NCBI RefSeq assembly: GCF_042683405.1
Contig: NZ_JBHUJS010000014.1
Location: 186,001 to 250,000, forward strand
DNA length: 64,000 nucleotides
Origin: Telluria sp042683405
Lineage (GTDB): Bacteria > Pseudomonadota > Gammaproteobacteria > Burkholderiales > Burkholderiaceae_D
Reading direction: 5' to 3'
Shown: one piece after another, positions 1 to 8,663 of the stretch
Position numbering within the stretch: the stretch's first letter is position 1
Layout: every line of letters starts with the position of its first letter
Notes under the pieces: model-generated
Database searches by the model: none
What the model saw: the letters and a program-made list of their open reading frames with translations, nothing else
What the model was told of the DNA's origin: nothing
Program-made: the position numbers and the translations under genes

Positions 1-1241
1 GTGTTGTCTTGTTTGAGGCGCTGGCAGAACTGGACGATGCGTTGCGCCGCCTCCAGTCCTTCATCCACCTCGGCGACGAGCGCCATGCGAATGCGGTGTG
101 CACCAGGGTTCACGCCGTGCGCATCGCGCGCGAGGTAGCTGCCGGGCAGGACCGTTACATTATATTCCGCGTACAAACGGCGGGCGAATTCTTCGTCCGA
201 CAGGCCGGTGCGCGAGATGTCGGCCCACAGGTAGAAGCCGGCGTCCGGCAGCTCCACGTCCATCACGGCCTTCAGCAGCGGCGTGATGAGCGCGAACTTC
301 TCGCGGTACTTGGCCCGGTTGCCGTGCACGTGGGCCTCGTCGCTCCAGGCTGCGATGGACGCGGCCTGCACTGGCGGCGACATCGCGCCGCCCGAGTAGG
401 TGCGGTACAGCAGGTACTTCTTGAGGATTGCGGCGTCGCCCGCGACGAAGCCCGAGCGCATGCCCGGCACGTTGGAGCGCTTGGACAGGCTGGAGAACAC
501 CACCAGGTTGCGGTAGTCGTGGCGTCCCAGCCTGTGGGCCGCCTCCAGCGCGCCGAGCGGCGGCTCGCTGTCGTGGTAGATCTCGGAGTAGCACTCGTCG
601 GACGCGAGCACGAAGCCGTGGCGGTCGGACAGCTCGAACAGCTGGCGCCAGTCCTCCAGCGAGACGGTGGCGCCGGTCGGATTGCCCGGCGAGCACACGT
701 ACATCAGCTGGGTGCGCGCCCACACCTCGTCCGGCACGCTGGCGTAGTCGCAGGCGAAATTGCGGGCCGGGATCGAGTTGACGTAATACGGCTCGGCGCC
801 GGCCAGGAGGGCCGCGCCTTCATAGATCTGGTAGAACGGGTTCGGGCACACGACGATTGGCGCGTTGGAGCTGTCGATTACGGCCTGTGCGATCGCGAAG
901 AGCGCTTCGCGCGAGCCATTCACGGGCAGGACCTGCGTGGCAGCATCCGGCGGCGGGATGCTGTAGCGGCGTTGCAGCCAGCCGCTGATGGCGCTGCGCA
1001 GCTGGTCGGTGCCGATCGTGCTGGGATAGTTGGCCAGGCCGGCCAGGCTGTGGGCGAGCGCGCGTTCGATGAACGCGGGCGTCGCATGTTTGGGCTCGCC
1101 GATGCCAAGACTGATCGGGCGGCACGACGGATTGGGAACGACGCCGGAAAACAGCTGGCGCAGGCGTTCGAAGGGATACGGGTGCAGCTTGTCGAGATTC
1201 GGATTCACGGCAGCGTTGTTAGATTCGTAAGCGTCTTGCAT
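1..1241 (-). CDS. dapC: Succinyldiaminopimelate transaminase, C-terminus cut by window edge
   Basis: Class I PLP aminotransferase that would convert N-succinyl-2-amino-6-oxopimelate plus glutamate to N-succinyl-LL-diaminopimelate in lysine and cell-wall synthesis. Reading the minus strand from the ATG at 1241 gives MQDAYESNNAAVNPNLDKL, then the cofactor features of the fold: NPTGATVSLEDW, SDECYSEIYHD and the PLP-lysine segment SSLSKRSNVPGMRSGF. About 413 codons are present and the frame is still open at base 1, so only a few residues are probably missing (family length about 400-410). The family call rests on overall resemblance to betaproteobacterial DapC; another fold-type I aminotransferase with the same motifs is possible. 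It is divergent from the secreted protein at 1415. Confidence 0.8.
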   Translation of the reverse strand, partial: MQDAYESNNAAVNPNLDKLHPYPFERLRQLFSGVVPNPSCRPISLGIGEPKHATPAFIERALAHSLAGLANYPSTIGTDQLRSAISGWLQRRYSIPPPDAATQVLPVNGSREALFAIAQAVIDSSNAPIVVCPNPFYQIYEGAALLAGAEPYYVNSIPARNFACDYASVPDEVWARTQLMYVCSPGNPTGATVSLEDWRQLFELSDRHGFVLASDECYSEIYHDSEPPLGALEAAHRLGRHDYRNLVVFSSLSKRSNVPGMRSGFVAGDAAILKKYLLYRTYSGGAMSPPVQAASIAAWSDEAHVHGNRAKYREKFALITPLLKAVMDVELPDAGFYLWADISRTGLSDEEFARRLYAEYNVTVLPGSYLARDAHGVNPGAHRIRMALVAEVDEGLEAAQRIVQFCQRLKQDN

Positions 1242-1414
1242 TATAGCGCCGCTGCGCCCCCCTTTGATCGGAGCGGCTGCGCCAAGCCAAAGCGCGCACC
1301 GTCGTATCGCGCCAGGATAATGATGATTGTGGTAATCCGCGCATTTTCACCAAACGGGGTAAGCCATAATCGGCGTTGACAATTCACCAACCGCAGCGTC
1401 TCTACCGGAGTCCC

Positions 1415-2134
1415 ATGTTCCACGTCTTCGCACCATCGATCCTGATAGCCATGATCTTTGCCGTAGGACCATGTCAAGCGGCGGGGGCGGCGTCGCCGTT
1501 CGCGAGAGAAGTACCTACCACCTACGCCAAGTTTGACGAGGGGGCGGGGAGGTTGACATTGGTGGTCGCGGAATTGGTCGCCACCGATTACCTGAAGGGC
1601 TACGATTGCCCCAAACCACAAGCCAACGCCGTTGACGCTACGCAGGTCGTCATTTGCCTGAACCCTCCGCCCACCTGGTTCAAGGCGCGCGTGCTTCAGC
1701 ACGTGTCCGGAGCGGAAGTTGGCGACGAGTTTTATGCAGTGACTGGCAGCCATTGGGGCGCGATGAAAGTCGGCGGCGCCGAACCCGCAAAGCTAATGCT
1801 GCTCAATTCGAATGGCACGGCATTGGAAATGTTGCGCTACAGGTCCTGGCCTGTTGCCAGGAGCCGTGACGGGCAGTACCACCTGGTCGTTCAGGGGCGC
1901 CCGATTCCTTGGCTTCCTTGCTGGACCGCTTCGCTGATGCAGGAAATCGACCAAAGCGAATTCGCCTCGGACCTGTCAATCGCACGCGAGGACTACAACG
2001 ACTTGGCGGGACAATACGCATCGTTCTTCCGCGTCACCGCTGACAGCGTGCGTCCGCGTTACGCGATACCCGTTACACGCTTGCAGCAGGCTCTCAAGGA
2101 TGTGCCACTCGCGGCCGATTCCTCATGTAGGTAG
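1415..2134 (+). CDS. Hypothetical secreted protein
   Basis: A 239-residue protein I do not recognise. The start at 1415 is chosen because ACCGGAG lies just upstream and because it begins directly with a signal peptide: MFHVFAPSILIAMIFAVG followed by CQAAGA, with likely cleavage after an Ala-x-Ala-type site near residue 26. An upstream in-frame ATG at 1376 would bury the signal. The mature part has scattered cysteines and a short proline/tryptophan-rich stretch (NPPPTW) but no motif I can assign. It lies between divergent dapC and a convergent aminotransferase gene, so context gives no functional hint. Periplasmic or exported location is inference from the signal peptide alone. Confidence 0.65.
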   Translation: MFHVFAPSILIAMIFAVGPCQAAGAASPFAREVPTTYAKFDEGAGRLTLVVAELVATDYLKGYDCPKPQANAVDATQVVICLNPPPTWFKARVLQHVSGAEVGDEFYAVTGSHWGAMKVGGAEPAKLMLLNSNGTALEMLRYRSWPVARSRDGQYHLVVQGRPIPWLPCWTASLMQEIDQSEFASDLSIAREDYNDLAGQYASFFRVTADSVRPRYAIPVTRLQQALKDVPLAADSSCR

Positions 2135-2193
2135 CCGATTCCGGTCGTTGACGGCAGAGACTGGCACCGCGCGAATGGTGCGATCACAAGGCT

Positions 2194-2223
2194 GGGGACG
2201 GTCCCCCTGCGGGGACGGTCCCC
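2194..2223. repeat. GGGGACGGTCCCC palindrome, two copies
   Basis: Two copies of the self-complementary GGGGACGGTCCCC separated by a few bases, sitting between the convergent ends of the secreted-protein gene and the aminotransferase gene. The same family recurs at many gene ends in this window. It can form a hairpin and may help end transcription from both sides. Confidence 0.7.
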
Positions 2224-2229
2224 TTTACA

Positions 2230-3423
2230 TTACATCATGCCGGCGATCAGCTTGCCGAGGATGGCGATGCCTTCGCGGATGCGCTCTGGCGGCACGGTCA
2301 CGAAGGACAGGCGCATCGTGTTGGTCTCCGGCTCGTTCGCGTAGAACGGCGAGCCCGGCACGAAGGCGACCTTGGCGGCCAGCGACAGGTCCAGCAGCTT
2401 CATCGCGTCGATGTGCTTTGGCAGGGTGACCCAGATGAACATGCCGCCTTCCGGCTTGGTCCAGGTGACGCCGGACGGGAAATGCTCGGCCATCGCGTCC
2501 AGCATGACCTGGCACTGGTTGCCGTACAGGGTGCGGATGGTCGGAATGTGCTCGTCCAGGAAGCCGTCCTTGACCACGTCGTGCACGACCATCTGGGTCA
2601 GCTGCGCGGTGTGCAGGTCGGCGGCCTGTTTGGCCAGCTCGAGGCGGCGCACCAGCGGCAGCGGGGCGCACACGTAGCCCAGGCGGATGCCAGGGGTCAG
2701 GACCTTGGAGAAGGAGCCCATGTAGATCACGCCGTCCGGGTTCATCGCCACCATCTTCGGCATCGGCGCACCCTTGTAGCTCAGGGAACCGTACGGATCG
2801 TCCTCGATCAGCGGCAGGCCGTGGCGGGCGCACGTCTCGACCAGCTCGACGCGGCGCTCGACCGACAGGCTGCGGCCGGTCGGGTTCTGGAAGTTCGGCA
2901 GTGCGTACAGCATGCGCGCGCCTTCGGCGACAGCGTCGATCGACGACGGCACCAGGCCGTCATCGTCGGTGTCGACCGACTTGAATTCCGGGCGGTACAC
3001 CGAGAACGCCTGCAGCGCGCCCAGGTACGACGGGGTTTCGACCAGCACGCGCGAACCTTCGTCGACCAGCACCTTGCCCAGCAGGTCGAGCGCCTGCTGC
3101 GAGCCGGACGTCATCAGGATCTGCTCCGGCACGATCTTGCCGCCTTCGGTAGACAGCGAATTGGCGATCCATTCGCGCAGTGGCGCGTAGCCGTCGGTCG
3201 GGCCGTATTGCAGGGCGATCTTGCCGGTGTTGGTCAGCACGCGGTCATAGGCTTCCTTCATGCGCTCGACAGGGAAGGTCGCAGGCGAAGGCAGGCCGCC
3301 GGCGAAGGAGATGATCTCCGGACGCTGCGTGATCTTCAGGATCTCGCGGATGAAGGAGCTTTGCAGCTGCTGCGCGCGTTCCGAGAAATGCCACTGGATC
3401 GGGTTTGGATTTTCAATTTTCAT
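2230..3423 (-). CDS. PLP-dependent aminotransferase (2-aminoadipate/aromatic type)
   Basis: A 397-residue fold-type I aminotransferase resembling the LysN/ARO8/MocR-catalytic-domain group but without a DNA-binding domain. Visible features are SGSQQALDLLGKV near 106-118, NFQNPTGRSLS near 177-187, IEDDPYGSLSY near 206-216 and the PLP lysine K240 in MGSFSKVLTPGIRLGY. The start at 3423 (MKIENPNPIQWHFSERAQ) is preferred to an ATG 39 bases upstream, because family members usually begin with such a helix. It is the last gene of a minus-strand run with the RidA-family gene (about 100 bp upstream) and the threonine dehydratase. The substrate cannot be read from sequence. Confidence 0.85.
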   Translation of the reverse strand: MKIENPNPIQWHFSERAQQLQSSFIREILKITQRPEIISFAGGLPSPATFPVERMKEAYDRVLTNTGKIALQYGPTDGYAPLREWIANSLSTEGGKIVPEQILMTSGSQQALDLLGKVLVDEGSRVLVETPSYLGALQAFSVYRPEFKSVDTDDDGLVPSSIDAVAEGARMLYALPNFQNPTGRSLSVERRVELVETCARHGLPLIEDDPYGSLSYKGAPMPKMVAMNPDGVIYMGSFSKVLTPGIRLGYVCAPLPLVRRLELAKQAADLHTAQLTQMVVHDVVKDGFLDEHIPTIRTLYGNQCQVMLDAMAEHFPSGVTWTKPEGGMFIWVTLPKHIDAMKLLDLSLAAKVAFVPGSPFYANEPETNTMRLSFVTVPPERIREGIAILGKLIAGMM

Positions 3424-3521
3424 GCTGGTCTCGCAAAGTGTTTGGGCTTGCGGCCCGTGCAAGCGCGCTTGTGGCGGCTCTGAAAAAGGCGCAGCCGGGT
3501 GAGCCGCGCCCGAAAAAGCAA

Positions 3522-3983
3522 TCAGGCGACTTCGACGATCATTTCGATTTCGACGCAGGTGCCGCGCGGCAGCTGCGCCACGCCGAACGCGGAGCGCGCG
3601 TGCTTTCCGGCGTCGCCGAACACTTCGCCCAGCAGCTCGGAGGCGCCGTTGGTGACCAGGTGCTGGTCGGTGAAATCAGGGGTGGAGTTCACCAGGCTCA
3701 TGACCTTGACGATGCGCTTGACGCGACCCAGGTCGCCGCCGCAGGCTTCCTTCAGGGTGCCCATCAGGTCGATGGCGACGCTGCGTGCGGCCGCCTGGCC
3801 TTCTTCCAGCGCGATGTTCTTGCCCAGCTGGCCCACCCACGGGGTGCCGTCAGGCTTCTTGGCGATGTGGCCGGAGATGAACACCAGGTTCCCGGTCTGC
3901 ACGTACATGACGTAGGCAGCGGCCGGGGTGGCAGGAGCGGCGAGGGTGATGCCGAGTTCTTGGAGTTTGTCTTGTGCGGACAT
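3522..3983 (-). CDS. RidA-family (YjgF/UK114-like) protein
   Basis: A 153-residue member of the RidA superfamily, of the longer subtype rather than the 128-residue archetype. RidA proteins hydrolyse reactive enamine/imine intermediates released by PLP enzymes such as serine/threonine dehydratases. Recognisable segments are VQTGNLVFISGHIAKKPDGT, GGDLGRVKRIVKVMSLVNS and RSAFGVAQLPRGTCVEIEM, the last resembling the conserved RidA C-terminal strand with its Arg/Cys/Glu neighbourhood. The start at 3983 has GGAAAC upstream. Its position between a threonine/serine dehydratase and an aminotransferase fits a metabolite-damage-control role. Whether it has imine deaminase activity is inference; several RidA subfamilies do not. 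Confidence 0.88.
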   Translation of the reverse strand: MSAQDKLQELGITLAAPATPAAAYVMYVQTGNLVFISGHIAKKPDGTPWVGQLGKNIALEEGQAAARSVAIDLMGTLKEACGGDLGRVKRIVKVMSLVNSTPDFTDQHLVTNGASELLGEVFGDAGKHARSAFGVAQLPRGTCVEIEMIVEVA

Positions 3984-4028
3984 GAAGTTTCCAGTGCAGT
4001 GAAAAGGTGACAGACCGCTATTGTACAT

Positions 4029-4056
4029 GGGGGAGAGTCCCGTCGCGACAGTCCCC
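4029..4056. repeat. Degenerate GGGA-GTCCC palindromic repeat
   Basis: Two imperfect copies of the GGGAC...GTCCCC palindrome abutting the stop codon of the threonine dehydratase gene (TTA at 4057). It belongs to the dispersed family also seen at 2194, 8547, 25458, 31402 and 33373. Confidence 0.55.
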
Positions 4057-5019
4057 TTACCTCAGGATCTTGCTAAATTGCTCACTATCGACGTTCCCGC
4101 CGGTGAGCGGTAGTCCGAGGGTGCGTCCCGCAAGCCGACCCGAGGAGCGCAGCTGCAGCGCCCCCGCCAGCGCCGCCGCGCCGGCGCCTTCGGCCACGTT
4201 GTGCGTGGCCTTGAACAGGAGGCGCATTGCTGCCGCCACCTCGTCGTCGGTCACCGCGATGATCTCGTCGACGCATTCCAGTACCGTCGCCAGCGACTGC
4301 GCGTCCGGCGCACGGCAGGCCAGGCCGTCGGCGAGCTGCGTGGTGACTGGCGCTTCGACCGCGGCGCGGCGGGCCAGCGACAGCTGGTAGGCCGGCGCGT
4401 GGCTCGACACCACGCCGATGATCTCCATCTTCAGCCCGAGCGCATGGCGGGCGGCGATCGCCCCGCAGATGCCGGAGCCCTGGCCAATCGGCACCAGCAC
4501 CAGGTCGATTTCCGGGCAGGCGCGGAACAGCTCGAGCCATCCGGTCGCGACGCCCGCGACCAGGTCAGGGTGATAGGACGGGACCATGTGCAGGCCGTCC
4601 CGCGCCGCCAGCGCGACCGCATGTTCGCGGCTCTCCTGGAACTCGGCGCCGTGTTCGATGAGCGTGGCGCCCAGCGCGCGCATCGCAGCATTCTTCTCGC
4701 TGCTGTTCCCGTGCGGGACCACGATGGTGGCCTGCAGGCCGTTGCGGCGGGCGGCGTACGCCACCGACTGCCCGTGATTGCCGCGCGTCGCCGCAATCAC
4801 GCCGCGCAGGCCCGGTTCGCGCTTGGCCAGCGCATCCATGTACACCAGGCCGCCGCGCACCTTGAAGGCGGAGAGCGGGGTGTGGTTCTCGTGCTTGAGC
4901 CAGGTACGGGTGCCCAGTTCGGCCTCCAGCAGCGGCCACGCATGCTGTGGGGTCGGAAGCATGGCGCCGTAGACAATCCTCGCGGCGGAGTCGAGTTGTT
5001 CGATGGTGGGCAGGTACAT
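4057..5019 (-). CDS. Threonine/serine dehydratase family, PLP-dependent
   Basis: A 320-residue fold-type II PLP enzyme of the threonine/serine dehydratase family, expected to deaminate a hydroxy-amino acid (threonine, serine or 3-hydroxyaspartate) to a 2-oxo acid and ammonia. The PLP lysine is K53 in HTPLSAFKVRGGLVYMDA. A phosphate-binding glycine loop (VPIGQGSGICGAIAA) lies near the middle, and EGAGAAALAGAL near the C-terminus is typical. No ACT regulatory domain is present, so it is a short catabolic type rather than IlvA. The start at 5019 (MYLPTIEQLDSAARIVYG) is set by homology. It is divergent from the MocR gene, with which it shares a 99-bp promoter region, and is followed by the RidA-family and aminotransferase genes. 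Confidence 0.88.
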   Translation of the reverse strand: MYLPTIEQLDSAARIVYGAMLPTPQHAWPLLEAELGTRTWLKHENHTPLSAFKVRGGLVYMDALAKREPGLRGVIAATRGNHGQSVAYAARRNGLQATIVVPHGNSSEKNAAMRALGATLIEHGAEFQESREHAVALAARDGLHMVPSYHPDLVAGVATGWLELFRACPEIDLVLVPIGQGSGICGAIAARHALGLKMEIIGVVSSHAPAYQLSLARRAAVEAPVTTQLADGLACRAPDAQSLATVLECVDEIIAVTDDEVAAAMRLLFKATHNVAEGAGAAALAGALQLRSSGRLAGRTLGLPLTGGNVDSEQFSKILR

Positions 5020-5026
5020 GGCGGAT

Positions 5027-5068
5027 TGATCAGTTGTCGAATAAGGTTGTATCCTACCCAACTGACCA
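5027..5068. promoter_or_regulatory. Inverted repeat, candidate MocR operator
   Basis: TGATCAGTTG at 5027-5036 and CAACTGACCA at 5059-5068 are reverse complements at 9 of 10 positions, with centres 32 bp apart (about three helical turns). They lie in the 99 bp between the divergent dehydratase and MocR genes. MocR-type dimers commonly bind paired sites in such intergenic regions. Assignment is inference. Confidence 0.5.
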
Positions 5069-5118
5069 GTACAGCACCAATACACTTTCCTCCACACTTT
5101 TCGCACTGTGATGGTGAT

Positions 5119-6555
5119 ATGACCAATACACCGCACCGGCTGCTGGCGGCCCCGCTGTCGCGCGACGGCGAGCCGCTGGTCGAACAGATCGTGCGCGCGC
5201 TTTCCGCGCGCATCGACGAGCGCGTGCTGCGCCCCGGCGCGCGCCTGCCTTCGATCCGCCAGTTCGCCGCAGCCCACGGCATCTCGACCTTCACCACGGT
5301 GGCCAGCTACGACCGCCTGGTGGCGCACGGCTACCTGGAATCGCGTCGCGGCGCGGGCTTCTTCGTCCGTGCCCGTCCAGGCACCGCCCAGGGCCCGGCG
5401 CCGTCCGCCGATGGCGGCGTGCTGCGGCCGCCGCTCGATGTCTCCTGGCTGGTGCGGAACATGTTCAGCCAGTCGCACCATACCAAGCCGGGCACCGGGC
5501 TGTTGCCGCAGGACTGGCTGGACGCGCCGCTGCTGTCGCATGCGCTACGCGCGGTCAGCCGCCAGCACGGCAGCGTCCTGCTCAGCTACGGCGTCCCGCA
5601 GGGATTCCTGCCCCTGCGCCAGCAACTGCAGCTCAAGCTGGAGGAGCTGGAGATCGCGGCGAATCCCTCGCAGCTGGTCACCACGGTCGGGGTAACGCAA
5701 GCGCTCGACCTGGTGGCGCGCGAATTCACCCGGCCGGGCGACACCGTGTTAGTGGACGACCCGGGATGGTTCATGGCATTCGCCGCGTTTGCCTCGATGG
5801 GGCTGAACGTGGTGGGCGTGCCGCGCCTGGCCGACGGTCCCGATATCGGCCAGCTGGAGCAGCTGGCGACCCGGCACAAGCCGCGGCTGTACATCGTGAA
5901 CTCGGTACTGCATAACCCCACTTCCACCTCGATGTCGGCGGCGAAGGCGTTCCAGCTGCTGCGCATCGCCGGCGAACATGGGATTACCGTGGTCGAGGAC
6001 GATGTCTACTGCGACCTGCTTGCGCCGGGCCAGCAGGTGACCCGGCTGGCTGCGCTGGACCAGTTGCAGCGGGTGATCTACCTGGGCGGTTTTTCCAAGA
6101 CGCTGTCGGCGAACCTGCGGGTCGGCTTCATCGCAGCCTCGGAAGAGCATGCGCGCCGGCTGGCGGAGCGCAAGCTGCTGGCCACGCTGACCACCAGCGA
6201 AGTAGGCGAGCGCGTGATCTACAAGATCCTGTCCGAAGGCCTGTACCGCAAGCACGCGGACAGGCTGCGCACCCGCCTCGACGCGGTCCGGACGCGCACC
6301 GTGCGCATGGCGGAGCGCTGCGGCCTGCTGCCGGAGGGCGCGCCATCGGCCGGGATGTTCCTGTGGGTGGACGCCGGCCGCGACACCGGCGAGCTGGCAT
6401 TGTCGGCCCACGCGCAAGGGATCTTGATGGCGCCTGGCGCGCTGTTTTCGCCGGCCCGGCAGCCGTCTACCCGCATGCGCCTGAACGTGGCTGCGCTGGA
6501 CCGGGCCGCGTGGGATTTCCTGGAGCGCGCCCAGGAGACGCGGCCGGGCTCTTGA
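5119..6555 (+). CDS. MocR-type (GntR HTH + aminotransferase) regulator
   Basis: A 478-residue PLP-dependent transcription factor. Residues about 10-80 form a GntR-type winged helix (EPLVEQIVRALSARIDERV, PGARLPSIRQFAAAHGIS, SRRGAGFFV). After a linker, residues about 120-478 form an aminotransferase-like domain with HNPTSTSMSA, VVEDDVYCDLLAPG and the PLP lysine K327 in YLGGFSKTLSANLRVGF. The start at 5119 gives the normal N-terminus for the family; the frame is open further upstream but overlaps the divergent promoter. It probably senses an amino acid or PLP adduct and controls the divergent dehydratase-ridA-aminotransferase cluster. Its stop codon lies inside the -35 element of the htpG promoter. 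Confidence 0.9.
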   Translation: MTNTPHRLLAAPLSRDGEPLVEQIVRALSARIDERVLRPGARLPSIRQFAAAHGISTFTTVASYDRLVAHGYLESRRGAGFFVRARPGTAQGPAPSADGGVLRPPLDVSWLVRNMFSQSHHTKPGTGLLPQDWLDAPLLSHALRAVSRQHGSVLLSYGVPQGFLPLRQQLQLKLEELEIAANPSQLVTTVGVTQALDLVAREFTRPGDTVLVDDPGWFMAFAAFASMGLNVVGVPRLADGPDIGQLEQLATRHKPRLYIVNSVLHNPTSTSMSAAKAFQLLRIAGEHGITVVEDDVYCDLLAPGQQVTRLAALDQLQRVIYLGGFSKTLSANLRVGFIAASEEHARRLAERKLLATLTTSEVGERVIYKILSEGLYRKHADRLRTRLDAVRTRTVRMAERCGLLPEGAPSAGMFLWVDAGRDTGELALSAHAQGILMAPGALFSPARQPSTRMRLNVAALDRAAWDFLERAQETRPGS

Positions 6556-6578
6556 AATGCCGAAAACAGGCCCCACCT
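6551..6578 (+). promoter_or_regulatory. Sigma32-type heat-shock promoter of htpG
   Basis: CTTGAAA at 6551-6557, a 13-bp spacer, then CCCCACCT at 6571-6578. The sigma32 consensus is CTTGAAA, 13-15 bp, CCCCATNT, so one defined position differs. The -35 box overlaps the stop codon of the upstream MocR gene. A leader of about 35-40 bases to the ATG at 6623 is implied. Confidence 0.75.
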
Positions 6579-6622
6579 TGCGAAAGTCGTAATCCAACCC
6601 ACTTGAACCAACGAGGAATAAC

Positions 6623-8536
6623 ATGGCAGTCGCCGAAAAAGAGACCCTTGGCTTCCAGGCAGAAGTAAAACAGCTGCTTCACCTGATGATCCACTCCCTG
6701 TACTCCAACAAGGAGATTTTCCTTCGCGAGCTGATTTCCAACGCGTCCGACGCGGCCGACAAGCTGCGCTTCGAGGCGATCAACAACGACGCCCTGTACG
6801 GCGACGACCACGAGCTGAAGATCCGCGTCTCGTTCGACAAGGCGGCGCGCACCATCACCATTTCCGATAACGGCATCGGCATGAGCCGCGACGAGGTGAT
6901 TTCGCACCTGGGCACCATCGCCAAGTCGGGCACCAAGGAGTTCTTCGGCCGCCTGTCGGGCGACCAGAAGGCCGACGCGGCCCTGATCGGCCAGTTCGGC
7001 GTGGGCTTCTATTCCGGCTTTATCGTGGCCGACAAGATCACCGTCGAAACCCGCCGCGCAGGCCTGTTCGCGTCCGACGCGGTGCGCTGGGAATCGACCG
7101 GCGAGGGCGACTACAGCGTCGAGCAGATCGAGAAGGCCAGCCGCGGCACCGACATCATCCTGCACCTGCGCGAAGGCGAGGACGAGCTGCTGTCGTCGTG
7201 GAAGCTGAAGTCGATCATCCGTAAATACTCCGACCACATCTCCCTGCCGATCGTGATGCAGAAGGAGGAGTGGGACGCCGAGAAGAACGAAACGGTGCTC
7301 AAGGACGAGTTTGAGACCGTCAACCAGGCCAGCGCGCTGTGGGCCCGCTCCAAGTCCGACATCACCCCGGAGCAGTACGAGGAGTTCTACAAGCACGTCT
7401 CACACGACTTCCAGGCGCCGCTGACCTATACCCACAACCGCGTGGAAGGCCGCAGCGAATACACCCAGCTGCTGTACGTGCCGGCGCACGCGCCGTTCGA
7501 CCTGTGGGACCGCAACAAGCGCGGCGGCATCAAGCTGTACGTCAAGCGCGTGTTCATCATGGACGACGCCGAGCAGCTGATGCCGACCTACCTGCGCTTC
7601 ATCAAGGGCGTGATCGACTCGAACGACCTGCCGCTGAACGTCTCGCGCGAGATCCTGCAGGAGTCGCGCGACGTGCGCGTGATCCGCGAAGGCTCGACCA
7701 AGCGCATCCTGAGCATGCTGGAAGACATGGCGACGTCGGAAGACCAGGCCATGAAGGACAAGTACGCCACGTTCTGGACCGAATTCGGCCAGGTGCTCAA
7801 GGAAGGCATCGGCGAGGACGCGACCAACAAGGACCGCATCGCTAAGCTGCTGCGCTTCTCGTCGACGCATCACGACAGCGCCGAGCAGACCGTCTCGCTG
7901 GCCGACTACATCGGCCGCATGAAGGAAGGCCAGGACAAGATCTACTACGTCACCGGCGACACCTTCAATGCAGCCAAGAGCAGCCCGCACCTGGAGATCT
8001 TCCGCAAGAAGGGCGTGGAAGTGCTCTTGATGACGGACCGCGTGGACGAGTGGATGCTGTCGTTCCTGACCGAGTTCGAAGGCAAGGAGCTGGTCTCGAT
8101 CGCCAAAGGCGGCCTGGACCTCGGCAAGCTGGAAGACGAAGCCGAGAAGAAGGAGCACGAGCAGACCGAGTCGGACTACAAGGAACTGGTCGAGAAGATG
8201 AAGGCCACGCTGGGCGACAAGGCCAAGGACGTGCGCGTCACGTTCCGCCTGACCGATTCGCCGGCCTGCCTGGTCGCCGACGAGCACGAGCTGTCGGGCC
8301 ACCTGGTGCGCATGCTCAAGGCCGCCGGCCAGAATGCGCCGGAATCGAAGCCGATCCTCGAGATCAACCCGAACCACCCGCTGGTCACGCGCCTGAAGTA
8401 CGAAAACGCGGACAGCGCGCAGTTCGCGGACTGGTCGCACATCCTGTTCGACCAGGCGCTGCTGGCCGAAGGCGGCTCCCTCACGGATCCGGCAGCCTTC
8501 GTCAAGCGCATCAACGAGCTCCTGCTCTCGAAGTAA
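6623..8536 (+). CDS. htpG: Molecular chaperone HtpG (Hsp90)
   Basis: Bacterial Hsp90, 637 residues, an ATP-dependent cytosolic chaperone for late-folding clients. The N-terminal GHKL ATPase shows LISNASDAADKLRFEA, DNGIGMSRDEV and QFGVGFYSGFIVADK. The middle domain carries PLNVSREILQES with the catalytic-loop arginine region, and the C-terminal dimerisation domain includes RLTDSPACLVADEHELSGHL. Length and order of motifs match full-length HtpG. The start at 6623 has GAGGAA upstream, and a sigma32-type promoter precedes it. No partner gene is adjacent. The name is secure. Confidence 0.97.
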   Translation: MAVAEKETLGFQAEVKQLLHLMIHSLYSNKEIFLRELISNASDAADKLRFEAINNDALYGDDHELKIRVSFDKAARTITISDNGIGMSRDEVISHLGTIAKSGTKEFFGRLSGDQKADAALIGQFGVGFYSGFIVADKITVETRRAGLFASDAVRWESTGEGDYSVEQIEKASRGTDIILHLREGEDELLSSWKLKSIIRKYSDHISLPIVMQKEEWDAEKNETVLKDEFETVNQASALWARSKSDITPEQYEEFYKHVSHDFQAPLTYTHNRVEGRSEYTQLLYVPAHAPFDLWDRNKRGGIKLYVKRVFIMDDAEQLMPTYLRFIKGVIDSNDLPLNVSREILQESRDVRVIREGSTKRILSMLEDMATSEDQAMKDKYATFWTEFGQVLKEGIGEDATNKDRIAKLLRFSSTHHDSAEQTVSLADYIGRMKEGQDKIYYVTGDTFNAAKSSPHLEIFRKKGVEVLLMTDRVDEWMLSFLTEFEGKELVSIAKGGLDLGKLEDEAEKKEHEQTESDYKELVEKMKATLGDKAKDVRVTFRLTDSPACLVADEHELSGHLVRMLKAAGQNAPESKPILEINPNHPLVTRLKYENADSAQFADWSHILFDQALLAEGGSLTDPAAFVKRINELLLSK

Positions 8537-8546
8537 GCGGAGAAAG

Positions 8547-8590
8547 GGGACTGTCCCCGGAGGCCGCTAAGCGGGCAGTACCGTCCCCCG
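8547..8590. repeat. GGGGACTGTCCCC-type repeat after htpG
   Basis: GGGGACTGTCCCC plus a second, diverged arm (CAGTACCGTCCCCCG), placed ten bases after the htpG stop codon. It is a member of the dispersed gene-end palindrome family. Confidence 0.6.
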
Positions 8591-8624
8591 CTCTTTAGCC
8601 AGCGTTCATACGCAGCCTGGAGCA

Positions 8625-8655
8625 AAAAAACGCCGGCTTGCAAGCCGGCGTTTTT
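8625..8655. terminator. Bidirectional intrinsic terminator
   Basis: Perfect stem CGCCGGCTTG/CAAGCCGGCG at 8631-8650, flanked by seven A on one side and five T on the other. It lies between convergent htpG and the secreted-protein gene ending at 8664 and can serve both strands. Confidence 0.88.
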
Positions 8656-8663
8656 GTTCCGCC

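Noticed and set aside
4201..5118. N-terminal extension of the MocR frame over the dehydratase gene
   Set aside because: It would overlap the divergent gene and its promoter; the winged helix begins normally at 5119.
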